Notes under the pieces: generated by a model
What the model was told of the DNA's origin: nothing
Database searches by the model: none
What the model saw: the letters and a program-made list of their open reading frames with translations, nothing else
In this document: piece by piece, positions 17,534-25,344 of the stretch
Layout of the letters: each line of letters opens with the position of its first letter
How positions within the stretch are numbered: the first letter of the stretch is position 1
Position numbers and translations under genes: made by a program
Assembly: GCF_003634095.1 (NCBI RefSeq)
Contig: NZ_RBIR01000001.1
Coordinates: 124,001 to 188,000, forward strand
Length of the DNA stretch: 64,000 nt
Direction: 5' to 3'
DNA from: Arthrobacter oryzae
GTDB taxonomy: Bacteria > Actinomycetota > Actinomycetes > Actinomycetales > Micrococcaceae

Positions 17534-18388
17534 ATGAGCACTCGTGAGCGTGACGCCTCCGCGGCTTGGTCGGCTCTTCGGAGTGTTTGGTCGGATTTGG
17601 CGTGGACAAGCCCCGTCTACAGTCATGGAGCTTTTCATCATGTCGCGGTGCTGGGCTCAACCGGCGCCGTGCGTGTGTCCTTTGCCGCTAACCATGAGGC
17701 GCAGATCGCCCGCGAGAGCGCTGTGCTCCTCGCCGTCAGCAATGTCGGGCTCAAGACCCGCATCCCGCAGCTCCTTCGAACACTGACCGGTGGCACCTGG
17801 TCAGCGATGGCGTCCACAGTCATCGAGGGAGCCCATATGGCGGATCGGCCGTGGCATGAGGTCCGGCACTACTTCGCCGATATCCTCGACGACCTCCAAG
17901 GTGCGCAGCTACCGGCTGGCTTGCCTGCTGCACGCTCGTGGTGCGGCGGAAACTCCTGGCCTGACGTCGTTGAGCGCATCACGGCAGATTTCGGCTCTCC
18001 TGTGCGGGACGCTGCTCAAATTGTGGTGCGGGAGGTTCTCAGTCTCGAGGAAGATGTGACCCCTTCCCTCGTCCATGGTGACTTCGGTCCGCACAACATT
18101 CTGTGGGATGAGTCAGGCGCACCAGGCCTTATCGACTTCGACAACGCGTGTACGGCAGACCCTGCTATCGATGTTGCTCCCCTCATCGGGTTTTACGGCG
18201 CGGCCAAAGTAGGGGAAATTGTGGACGCAGACGTGCTGGCGCGAGCGAAGGTGTACCGCGCATCTCTACCCCTGCAGGTAGCGGCGGCCGCAGCGCTTGG
18301 CGCAGACCGCAAGCTCCAAAGCCACGCACTGTCGAACTTCGCGCGCCGGCTTGAGGCAGGAACACTTCACGATCCAGCAGCTACCTAG
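17534..18388 (+). CDS. Aminoglycoside phosphotransferase-like (APH) kinase-fold enzyme
   Basis: A 284-residue protein kinase-fold phosphotransferase. The Brenner-type catalytic motif is LVHGDFGPHNILWDESG and the metal-binding motif is GLIDFDNACTADPAID. The N-lobe is short. The APH family includes antibiotic kinases, choline/homoserine kinases and many uncharacterised members, so no antibiotic resistance is claimed. It is divergent from the GyrA-like gene with about 90 bases between them. Confidence 0.85.
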   Translation: MSTRERDASAAWSALRSVWSDLAWTSPVYSHGAFHHVAVLGSTGAVRVSFAANHEAQIARESAVLLAVSNVGLKTRIPQLLRTLTGGTWSAMASTVIEGAHMADRPWHEVRHYFADILDDLQGAQLPAGLPAARSWCGGNSWPDVVERITADFGSPVRDAAQIVVREVLSLEEDVTPSLVHGDFGPHNILWDESGAPGLIDFDNACTADPAIDVAPLIGFYGAAKVGEIVDADVLARAKVYRASLPLQVAAAAALGADRKLQSHALSNFARRLEAGTLHDPAAT

Positions 18389-18438
18389 ACATGCACGATC
18401 AGGGATCCTCGTACGGGACGCTGGCGCCGAGTCTGGCT

Positions 18439-18861
18439 CTACCCGTTCTCACGTCCAGGAAGAGGGGCCCCGGCCAAGAATGCCTCATAGGCTTCGCGGG
18501 CGTCCTCTTCCACCATGGGTTGTTGAGAGCTGTAGCGGCCGTCAGTTCGGTCACGCTTGGGTCCTGAGAGCCAGTATTCCTCGCCCGAGTCGACGTCGTA
18601 GAAGTTTGAGTCGAAATTTGCGTGAGAAGTACCCGTCACCCGATGCAGTGTGCGCCCCTGAAAATACGCGGTGCGCCAGGTCTCACTGAAGCGCACGCGC
18701 GAGATCCAGGACGGTCCTTTGTCCGTTCCATGGCCTGTCTTCAGCTGGACGTACATGATGCGTTCATTCACCTGCTCAGAGTAGTGACACTTAGCGTCCC
18801 AGTCGACGATCCCTTCCGGGCCCCACCCGGGCGCCAAATAGCGCCGCAAGAAGACCGCCAT
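18439..18861 (-). CDS. Hypothetical protein with transposon-derived N-terminus
   Basis: A 140-residue frame with natural composition (for example IMYVQLKTGHGTDKGPSWISRVRFSETWRTAYFQGRTL) but no recognised family. Its first ten codons lie within the CGCCAAATA repeats at 18832-18873, so the start MAVFLRRYLAP appears to be supplied by a transposon end joined to an older coding sequence. The original gene was therefore probably longer. It may be a truncated pseudogene or a chimeric gene. Confidence 0.55.
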   Translation of the reverse strand: MAVFLRRYLAPGWGPEGIVDWDAKCHYSEQVNERIMYVQLKTGHGTDKGPSWISRVRFSETWRTAYFQGRTLHRVTGTSHANFDSNFYDVDSGEEYWLSGPKRDRTDGRYSSQQPMVEEDAREAYEAFLAGAPLPGRENG

Positions 18862-18873
18862 TTACCGCCGAAA
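18832..18873 (+). repeat. CGCCAAATA-type repeats (transposon-end module copy 3)
   Basis: CGCCAAATAGCGCCGCAA at 18832 and the degenerate CGCCATTTACCGCCGAAA at 18856 are spaced exactly 24 bp, as in the other two copies. They are followed by a GTCTCACAAC half-site at 18923. Confidence 0.65.
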
Positions 18874-18889
18874 GTCACAGCAAGGATCG

Positions 18890-18990
18890 CCGCTGTTTCG
18901 AAATGCCGTCCAACAACAGGCAGTCTCACAACAGCGAGTTGTTCGGGTTTAAGAGAACATGGGACGGCTAGTGGCTGTGATCGGGTACGC
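18890..18990 (+). pseudogene. Decayed res region and first codons of a serine resolvase
   Basis: Similar to 14470-14567. It includes the GTCTCACAAC site and ends in GTGGCTGTGATCGGGTACGC, which encodes the resolvase N-terminus AVIGYA. Homology stops abruptly at about 18990, before the catalytic serine codon. This is the remnant of a second element of the same family in direct orientation, about 4.4 kb from the first. Confidence 0.8.
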
Positions 18991-19148
18991 AGGGCACGGG
19001 CGTACTGGCGGCGGTTCACGAAGCCTTCGGCATCCTCAAGACGGCCATATGGACCGGCGGGACGCCGGAACCCTTGCCGGAACTGCCACTCTTTCTCCGC
19101 CAGGAAACTGCGACCCTGAATGATTCACTGCCACTGTGCGACCCGTAA
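18990..19148 (+). pseudogene. C-terminal fragment of an unidentified protein
   Basis: An open frame starts exactly at the resolvase breakpoint and reads GTGVLAAVHEAFGILKTAIW then PLFLRQETATLNDSLPLCDP before a TAA at 19146. It has natural amino-acid composition but no start codon or ribosome site. It looks like the tail of a gene cut by the recombination event. The family is not recognised. Confidence 0.4.
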
Positions 19149-19266
19149 GGGAGGCGACGGGCGGGCCGCGTCTCCGGCCGTGGCGGGGGCGGCCAGTGTC
19201 GCCGGAGGGGTGCGGGGCTGAGGCCCCGCGGGAATAAGAACCCCCGCCAAGAGGTTGGTTTGTGGT

Positions 19267-20289
19267 GTGAAAAACATCGGATTCCTATCCTTCGGCCATT
19301 GGACTGACCACCCGGAGTCCGGCACGCGCAACGCGTCGGATGCGCTGTTGCAGGCGATCGACCTCTCGGTCGCTGCCGAGGAGTTGGGGGCGGATGGCGC
19401 TTACTTCCGTGTCCACCACTTCGCGCAGCAATACGCCTCCCCGTTCCCGCTGCTCGCTGCGATCGGGGCACGGACAAACGGCATTGAGATCGGTACCGGC
19501 GTGATCGACATGCGCTACGAGAACCCGCTCTACATGGCGGAGGACGCCGGCGCGGCCGACCTGATCTCGGGGGGACGGCTGCAGCTGGGCATCAGTAGGG
19601 GTTCACCCGAACAGGTCATCGACGGGTGGCGTCACTTCGGCTTCGCCCCCCGCGAGGGCGAGTCGGACGCCGATATGGGCCGCAGGCACACCGAGCGTCT
19701 GCTCGAGGTGCTCACTGGCGAGGGCTTCGCGGCGCCGAGCCCCCGCCCGATGTTCCCGAACCCTCCGGGACTGCTGCGCGTGGAGCCGTACTCGGAGGGC
19801 CTGCGCGAGCGCATCTGGTGGGGTTCCGGTTCGAACGCCACGGCTATCTGGGCGGCGAAGCTCGGCATGAACCTGCAGAGCTCCACGCTCAAGGATGACG
19901 AGAGCGGCAAGCCGTTCCACGTCCAGCAGGCCGAGCAGATCGAGCTCTACCGGCAGGCCTGGAAGGAGGCGGGGCATGAGCGGGAGCCGCGCGTCTCGGT
20001 CAGCCGCAGCATCTTCGCACTGACGGACGAGCGCGACTGGCAATATTTCGGCCGCGACCGCCACAGCTCCGACCAGGTGGGCAACATCGACGAGAAAACG
20101 CGCGCGGTCTTTGGCCGGTCCTACGCGGGTGCCCCGGATGAGCTGGCCGCGAAGCTGGCGGAGGACGAGGCGATCGCCAGCGCAGATACCCTGCTGCTCA
20201 CGGTCCCGAACCAGCTCGGTGTCGACTACAACGCCCACGTCATCGAGTCGATCCTGAAGTATGTGGCGCCGCAGCTCGGCTGGCGCTGA
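19267..20289 (+). CDS. LLM-class (luciferase-like) flavin-dependent oxidoreductase
   Basis: A 340-residue bacterial luciferase-type TIM-barrel. Family features are GFLSFGHW at the N-terminus, ADGAYFRVHHFAQQYASPFPLLAAIGARTNGIEIGTGVI, and LISGGRLQLGISRGSPEQVIDGW. Members oxidise substrates with FMNH2 or F420. The GTG at 19267 gives the usual start KNIGFLSF; a TTG 12 bases upstream is possible. The upstream 100 bases are GC-rich with no clear promoter. It is flanked by fragments and has no operon partner, so it is probably an acquired orphan. Confidence 0.88.
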   Translation: MKNIGFLSFGHWTDHPESGTRNASDALLQAIDLSVAAEELGADGAYFRVHHFAQQYASPFPLLAAIGARTNGIEIGTGVIDMRYENPLYMAEDAGAADLISGGRLQLGISRGSPEQVIDGWRHFGFAPREGESDADMGRRHTERLLEVLTGEGFAAPSPRPMFPNPPGLLRVEPYSEGLRERIWWGSGSNATAIWAAKLGMNLQSSTLKDDESGKPFHVQQAEQIELYRQAWKEAGHEREPRVSVSRSIFALTDERDWQYFGRDRHSSDQVGNIDEKTRAVFGRSYAGAPDELAAKLAEDEAIASADTLLLTVPNQLGVDYNAHVIESILKYVAPQLGWR

Positions 20290-20450
20290 CCCCGAATGGC
20301 AGATTCCCCCTAGGAGACTGCTGAATTAGGGGCTTGGTCGCCTGCGGGGGTCGCGAACGTGGAAGCTGCGCTGGATAGCCGGCGCCCTTGCCTGAGCCCG
20401 TCCCACGGCGGAATCTGTACACGCGACTTCGTCGGTGCCACACTGCGTTG

Positions 20451-20684
20451 ATGAACATCCTCGAGTGGTGGCCTCTGGTCGACGCGGAAACACGCGGCTG
20501 GCTCATCGAGCACAACGGCGAGACGCTGCCGCCGGATGTCATCGCCGACATCATGGCGGCTACCGGAGGCACGACAGAATCTGCGTGGTGGGCTGGCGAA
20601 GCAGCAGACGGTCCCCAGCTTTCCGACCAGGCTGTGGATTGGATCGAGGCTGTCGCCAACGATGAGGAGCCGACTGCCGGCTGA
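20451..20684 (+). CDS. Small hypothetical protein
   Basis: A 77-residue acidic protein starting MNILEWWPLVDAETRGWLIEH and rich in Trp, Glu and Asp. The composition is natural and the start lies in a plausible position after the oxidoreductase. It resembles small conserved actinobacterial proteins of unknown function. There are no membrane segments or motifs. Confidence 0.55.
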   Translation: MNILEWWPLVDAETRGWLIEHNGETLPPDVIADIMAATGGTTESAWWAGEAADGPQLSDQAVDWIEAVANDEEPTAG

Positions 20685-20796
20685 TATCTTCCGCCGCATC
20701 CCGCAGGCGTTCCTCTATCGGACCGGCTTGCGGGCAGTCGATGCGTCTTGGAGGCCCGCCGGAAGAACCTTGGATAGAGCGCCTCTCGCAGTTGCT

Positions 20797-21648
20797 TTAG
20801 CCCAGGACGGCCCACCCCCGTGGTGGAACCAGGACGACGTTCGCACCGTCATCGAGTGTCGCTTGTCCGGCTACGACGGTGGTGGCGCCCGCGGCGCTGA
20901 TCCGCTGGGTGTCGTGCGAGAGGTTCAGTGCGACCACAAGCGCATCGGCGTCAACCGCGACGCGGTAGGCAAGCACCTCATTGGAGAGCTGGAGGACGTC
21001 TGTGGTCGCACGGTGCAGCCATGGGTTCCGCCTCCGCACCCCTATGAGCTCCTGGTGCACGGCGAAGATGGGTCCTCCCACGGCCGAGAGCTGGTCGGGA
21101 GAGGGCGGGAAGAGCGGCCTCACGTCGTCGTCGCCCCCTGCCCTGTCCTCCTTGACGCCCCGGTAGCCCTGCTCGTCGCCGTAGTAGATGGACGGCGTTC
21201 CGCCGACCGTGAGCAGGACGACGACGGCATGCGGGACGAGCGCTGCATCGGTGAGCTTGCTCGCGATGCGGGTGACGTCGTGGTTGCCGATGAAGGTGAG
21301 CGGTGCGTAGGAGCCCAGGAGCGCGTTGTGTCGTTCGAATGCGGCTGCGAGTTCGAAGAAGTTCGCGTCGTTGAGCGAACTCCAGACAGCCTTCCAGAGC
21401 TCGTATTGCGTGGCGGAATCGAGGCCGCCGGACCGGACCGCTGCTGCATAGTCGCCGTGGATGTACTCGCCCACGAAGTACGCGTCCGGATGGGATGCGC
21501 GGACGTGCGCCGTGACCGTGGCCCAGAACGACGACGGGACGGCATAGGCGGCGTCGAGTCGCCAGCCGTCCGCACCCCGGCGCAACCAGTGCTCCATGAC
21601 TTCAACGACGAAATCAGCGACTGCGGGCTCGTCATGGTTGAGCGCCAC
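20797..21648 (-). pseudogene. GH13 alpha-amylase-family glycosidase lacking its N-terminal half
   Basis: A 283-residue frame that begins in the middle of a GH13 barrel. It keeps the nucleophile in GADGWRLDAAYA, the acid/base glutamate in AYFVGEYIHGD and the third carboxylate in FIGNHDVTRI, and has a C-terminal beta domain. The first strands of the barrel and the conserved DxxxNH region are missing, and an in-frame TGA lies just upstream at about 21673. The residual protein cannot form a full barrel, so it is a 5'-truncated pseudogene. Activity on alpha-glucans is the ancestral expectation. Confidence 0.8.
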
Positions 21649-21656
21649 GAGGTGAC

Positions 21657-21893
21657 TTAGTATCCGAGGTGGTCACGAAGGTCTGCTCCCTTGGGCTCCC
21701 CGGCGTGAGCGCGACGATATAGTTCCTGATCGACCAGGCCGAGGAGTTCGCCGGCGACGGCCTGTCCCACGAGTTTCTGCACCTGGCGCAGCGACTGGCG
21801 CAAGTTCAGAAGGTCTTCATCGGGTACCAGCGACCACATTCCAAAACGGCAGAACAGCCGGCCCCCGCGCTCGGGTTTTACTTGTCCGCTCAT
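21657..21893 (-). CDS. Small hypothetical protein
   Basis: A 78-residue protein, helical in the middle (DLLNLRQSLRQVQKLVGQAVAGELLGLVDQELYRR). The start overlaps the stop of the upstream gene by four bases, suggesting an operon and a genuine gene. The family is not recognised. The stop codon lies within nine bases of the broken GH13 gene, so a recombination junction may fall here and the C-terminus may not be original. Confidence 0.5.
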   Translation of the reverse strand: MSGQVKPERGGRLFCRFGMWSLVPDEDLLNLRQSLRQVQKLVGQAVAGELLGLVDQELYRRAHAGEPKGADLRDHLGY

Positions 21894-22186
21894 GCGGCCA
21901 CCCTCCCGGCAAGATCCGGGTGGTGTCCACGACGAGTGCGCCTTGAGCGTTGCGCCGTAAGGGTTTTGACCCCGGCCCCGGAGAGGGTCTTGAGCGCATC
22001 CGGGGAGCCGGGGTGGAGCTGGCCTGGGTCCAGGTGAACATCGAAGCCGGGCAGGACGCGCCCGGCGCGCCCCACTAATGCGAGGAGGGCGCGAACATTG
22101 TCGGACGTGAGCCGGCCGGCAGGACTTAGAGTGACGGTCGTGGCGTCCATGTCGACTGCAACGGTGACGGCGAGTTTGGCGGTCAT
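21890..22186 (-). CDS. Small protein, possible STAS-like domain
   Basis: A 98-residue protein starting MTAKLAVTVAVDMDATTVTLSPAGRLTSDNVRALLALV. The beta-alpha pattern and the phrase 'TVTLSPAGRLT..N..AL' recall STAS/anti-anti-sigma domains, but the match is weak and the C-terminus is basic and disordered (QRSRRTRRGHHPD). The start at 22186 has AGGA upstream; a start at 22267 is also open. It is translationally coupled to the next gene by a four-base overlap. Confidence 0.5.
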   Translation of the reverse strand: MTAKLAVTVAVDMDATTVTLSPAGRLTSDNVRALLALVGRAGRVLPGFDVHLDPGQLHPGSPDALKTLSGAGVKTLTAQRSRRTRRGHHPDLAGRVAA

Positions 22187-22380
22187 AGAAGTCGGGTCCT
22201 CAACGAAGAACTGGAAGCCTTCTGCCTGACCTGTTTCCAGAATACAGAGACTGCCGGTGGCACCCAAAGTTTCTCGTGCCGCACGTCACATCACGTCACG
22301 CCGTCCGTGAATCCGCACTCCCATCCGACGCCAGTCTTGAGCCTGCGCCGGCCCCGAGCAGAAGAACGGCGCAGCCGATG

Positions 22381-22863
22381 CTAGTCCAGAGGCAGTGTTA
22401 TCGTCACACAGGTTCCTGCGGCGGGGGACGATTCGATGATCATGTCTCCGCCGGCAAGGCCTACGGCCGCTCGCATGAGGCGCAGTCCCATCCCCGTGTG
22501 CCGACCAACCATGGCTGCCGGCACGTCGAAGCCACCGCCGTCGTCGGTTACTTTGAGTTGGATGCTGTGGCTCAGGCCCTGAGTGACGCAGCCGAGCCGG
22601 ATTGTCACAGTTGAAGCGTGGGCGAATTTGTAGACATTGCTGAGGAGTTCCTGTGCGGCCCGGTACAGAAGAGTTGCGGATTGCCGGTCCACTTCCATTC
22701 CGTGGTGCGGAGTCTCCAGGTGCACCGCGGCTCCGCGTTCGCGGAGTGGAAGAGTCAAGCGGTCGATTGCGCCGGTTACCCCGAGGGCATGGAAGTCGAC
22801 CGGGTGCGTATCGGTGAGGACGCCACGTACGGCGACGACGTCATCGCTCAGTAGTGATTTCAT
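22381..22863 (-). CDS. Histidine-kinase-like ATPase without phospho-acceptor helix
   Basis: A 160-residue HATPase_c domain of the NarX/LiaS type. The N-box is RAAQELLSNVYKFAHAS, in which the usual K(H)A reads KFA. The G1 box is VTDDGGGFD and the G2 region is GRHTGMGLRLMRAAV. The N-terminus keeps only the second dimerisation helix (DFHALGVTGAIDRL), so the phosphorylatable histidine helix is absent. A TAG sits in frame directly before the ATG and no response regulator is adjacent. It is either a truncated kinase remnant or an anti-sigma-like ATPase. Confidence 0.7.
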   Translation of the reverse strand: MKSLLSDDVVAVRGVLTDTHPVDFHALGVTGAIDRLTLPLRERGAAVHLETPHHGMEVDRQSATLLYRAAQELLSNVYKFAHASTVTIRLGCVTQGLSHSIQLKVTDDGGGFDVPAAMVGRHTGMGLRLMRAAVGLAGGDMIIESSPAAGTCVTITLPLD

Positions 22864-23043
22864 GCTCTAACTCTGCGCTTGCTTCGTTGGGATTTTCTTG
22901 TGCCGCGCCGAGGATGGCGCACTTGGGGCTGCATGTCGATCGCGCGGTCGGATTTGTTTCCCGGCCGGCGGGTGACCGTCGGCCTGCGCGCGGACCCTGA
23001 CCTGTGGTCCTTCGCTGTCGCTTTCGTCGGTCACACTTAGCAT

Positions 23044-24234
23044 GTGCGTACTTTTGGTGTTGAAGAAGAATTCTTGATTGTGGATCCGGACAGCGGATAT
23101 CCTCTGCCCCTGGCGGGGGAGCTGCTTCGCCTTCACGATCCGGACCAAAAGCTGGCGGACCATCCGGCACCCTCTCAGATGCTGGCCGCGGAGCTTCAGC
23201 AGGAACAGCTCGAAGTCATCACACACCCACATTCCAGTCTGAGCGGACTCGCGGCCGAGATCCGGGCCGGGCGGGCTTATGCCGACTCGCTGGCCCGGAT
23301 GACGGGCGCGCGGATCGCTGCCCTGGCCACGTCTCCGCTGCCGGCCACACCGACGGCCACCCGCAACGTCCGTTATGACGCCTTGATGGAGAAATTTGCT
23401 CTGACGGCCCGCGAGCAGCTGACCTGCGGATACCACGTCCACGTCTCCGTGGGCTCCGATGAGGAGGGCGTCGCGGTCCTGGACCGGATCAGATCCTGGC
23501 TGCCGCCGCTTATAGCCTTGAGCTCAAATTCCCCGTTCTGGAACGGCACGGACAGCGGGTACGCCAGTTTTCGAACCCAGGCCTGGAATCGGTGGTCCAC
23601 AGCCGGGCCCACAGACGTCTTCGGCTCGGCAAAGGCCTACTATTCGCTGGTGGAAGCCCTTTCGGGCACCGGGGTGGTCACCAGCCCTGATTTTGACGCG
23701 CGTCTGTCCGTCCGTCACCCGACCGTCGAAATCCGGGTGGCCGATGTTTGTCTTGATGCGCGCGACGCCGCACTGATTGCCGCGTTGGTGCGGGCGCTGG
23801 TGGAGACCGCCGCCCGGGAATGGGAAGCCGGGCATCCACCGGACATGGTTCCCGCCGCAATCCTGCGACAGGCAGCCTGGCGGGCCAGCCGTTGGGGCTC
23901 GGAGGGTGAGCTCCTGCATCCAGTAACGCACCGGCCAGCTACCGCCAGAAACGTCGCCGACGCGCTCCACGGCCATGTCCGGGAGGCTCTGGAGGATACC
24001 GGCGATGCCTCCTACGTCGCGGAGGCACTGCAAAGGATCCTTGGGCAGGGCACGGGGGCCGGCCGGCAGCGGCAAGCGTTCGAGCGCAACCGCAGACTCT
24101 CCGACGTCGTCAAACTCGCCACGGGCCTTACTCATCAGGAATCCGCCGACTACTCCAGCCTCGATAACCCGCTCCTCGAAGGGGACATGGAAACGACTGG
24201 TCCAAGCCCGGATTTGGCCGCCGTCTCCGTCTAA
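23044..24234 (+). CDS. Carboxylate-amine ligase / glutamate-cysteine ligase type 2 (YbdK)
   Basis: A 396-residue GCS2-family enzyme. It starts MRTFGVEEEFLIVD with the metal-binding GVEEEF box. Other signatures are AAELQQEQLEVITHP, LTCGYHVHVSVGSDEEGV, SSNSPFWNGTDSGYASFRTQAWNRWSTAG and HPTVEIRVADV. The family forms a gamma-glutamyl or similar amide bond using ATP. In actinobacteria it commonly has an unassigned physiological role. The start is GTG; an overlapping ATG two bases upstream is out of frame. Confidence 0.93.
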   Translation: MRTFGVEEEFLIVDPDSGYPLPLAGELLRLHDPDQKLADHPAPSQMLAAELQQEQLEVITHPHSSLSGLAAEIRAGRAYADSLARMTGARIAALATSPLPATPTATRNVRYDALMEKFALTAREQLTCGYHVHVSVGSDEEGVAVLDRIRSWLPPLIALSSNSPFWNGTDSGYASFRTQAWNRWSTAGPTDVFGSAKAYYSLVEALSGTGVVTSPDFDARLSVRHPTVEIRVADVCLDARDAALIAALVRALVETAAREWEAGHPPDMVPAAILRQAAWRASRWGSEGELLHPVTHRPATARNVADALHGHVREALEDTGDASYVAEALQRILGQGTGAGRQRQAFERNRRLSDVVKLATGLTHQESADYSSLDNPLLEGDMETTGPSPDLAAVSV

Positions 24235-24413
24235 CGATGGCACGAGGTGCCAATTCCGGCGACAGGCGCCTTTCATGGAGCCGAAACCATGACGCCGGTG
24301 CAGTGACTTTTCCTCTTAATTGGAGTTTGGGGGCGGCAGCACGCCGGCGTGCCGGGCGGGGGCGATGATGGGGGAGCCAGATACTGTCAGCAGGGAATCT
24401 ATGAGGAGTGACC

Positions 24414-25283
24414 ATGTGCCGACTGTTCGGCCTGCACGCCGGCCCCCGGCCGGTCCGGGCCACGTTCTGGCTCCTTGATGCCCCGGACAGCCTGTCCGAC
24501 CAGAGCAGGCGGGAGCCGGACGGGGCGGGCATCGGTACCTTTGACGCCGCCGGTAAGGCCCATGTGGCCAAGCAGCCGCTTGCGGCGTGGGAGGACCACG
24601 CGTTCGCCCGCGAGGCCCGGGATCTGAAGAGCACCACGTTCCTGGCCCATGTCCGGTATGCCAGTACCGGGGCGCACACGCTTCTCAACACCCACCCGTT
24701 TGAACAGGACGGGCGGCTGTTCGCGCACAATGGCGCCTTCGGAGACATCGAACGGCTCGAGCAGCGCCTGGTCGGGCTGGGGGTCGCGGATCTGGTGCAC
24801 GGGCAGACCGATAGCGAACGGCTCTTCGCCCTCATTACCGCCGAGACCCGCCGCGCGGGCGGAGACGTCGGAGAAGGCATCACCCGAGCCGTCACCTGGA
24901 TCGCCAGGGAGCTGCCGGTGTTGAGCCTGAACCTGATCGTGACGACCGCGACGGACCTGTGGGCTCTCAGGTACCCGGCCACGCACGAGCTGTATGTCCT
25001 GGAACGGAACCCTGCCGGCGTTCCCGGCCCCGCCGCGCCTCTGGAGGCCAGGAGCCGCCGTATCCACGCCCGTAGTGAAGAGCTCGCCATGTCCCCGCAC
25101 GTCCTCATCGCCACCGTGCCGATGGATCACAACCCGGACTGGCGTCCCATAGCGGCGGGTGAGATGGTCCGCGTGGGCCCGGATCTGACGGTGATGTCCA
25201 GCTTCCCCTTCCCGGAGGCCCCGGCACATCCACTCACCCTCACGGATCTGGACCCGGCTGCGGCCGAATCCCAGAGGCAGTGA
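24414..25283 (+). CDS. Class II glutamine amidotransferase
   Basis: A 289-residue Ntn-type amidotransferase (YafJ/GATase_6-like). The ATG at 24414 is chosen because it exposes Cys2 (MCRLFGLHAG), the catalytic nucleophile after methionine removal; GAGGAG lies just upstream. Glutamine-site motifs are LAHVRYASTG, NTHPFEQDGRLFAHNGAF and GQTDSERLFALI. No synthetase domain is attached. It hydrolyses glutamine or a gamma-glutamyl compound. It follows the YbdK-like ligase by 180 bases on the same strand, so a link in gamma-glutamyl metabolism is possible. Confidence 0.92.
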   Translation: MCRLFGLHAGPRPVRATFWLLDAPDSLSDQSRREPDGAGIGTFDAAGKAHVAKQPLAAWEDHAFAREARDLKSTTFLAHVRYASTGAHTLLNTHPFEQDGRLFAHNGAFGDIERLEQRLVGLGVADLVHGQTDSERLFALITAETRRAGGDVGEGITRAVTWIARELPVLSLNLIVTTATDLWALRYPATHELYVLERNPAGVPGPAAPLEARSRRIHARSEELAMSPHVLIATVPMDHNPDWRPIAAGEMVRVGPDLTVMSSFPFPEAPAHPLTLTDLDPAAAESQRQ

Positions 25284-25344
25284 CCGCGGCAGCTCCGGGA
25301 TGGCCGCCCGGCAGCGGACCATGTTGCTTCAGAGGGACGGGCGA

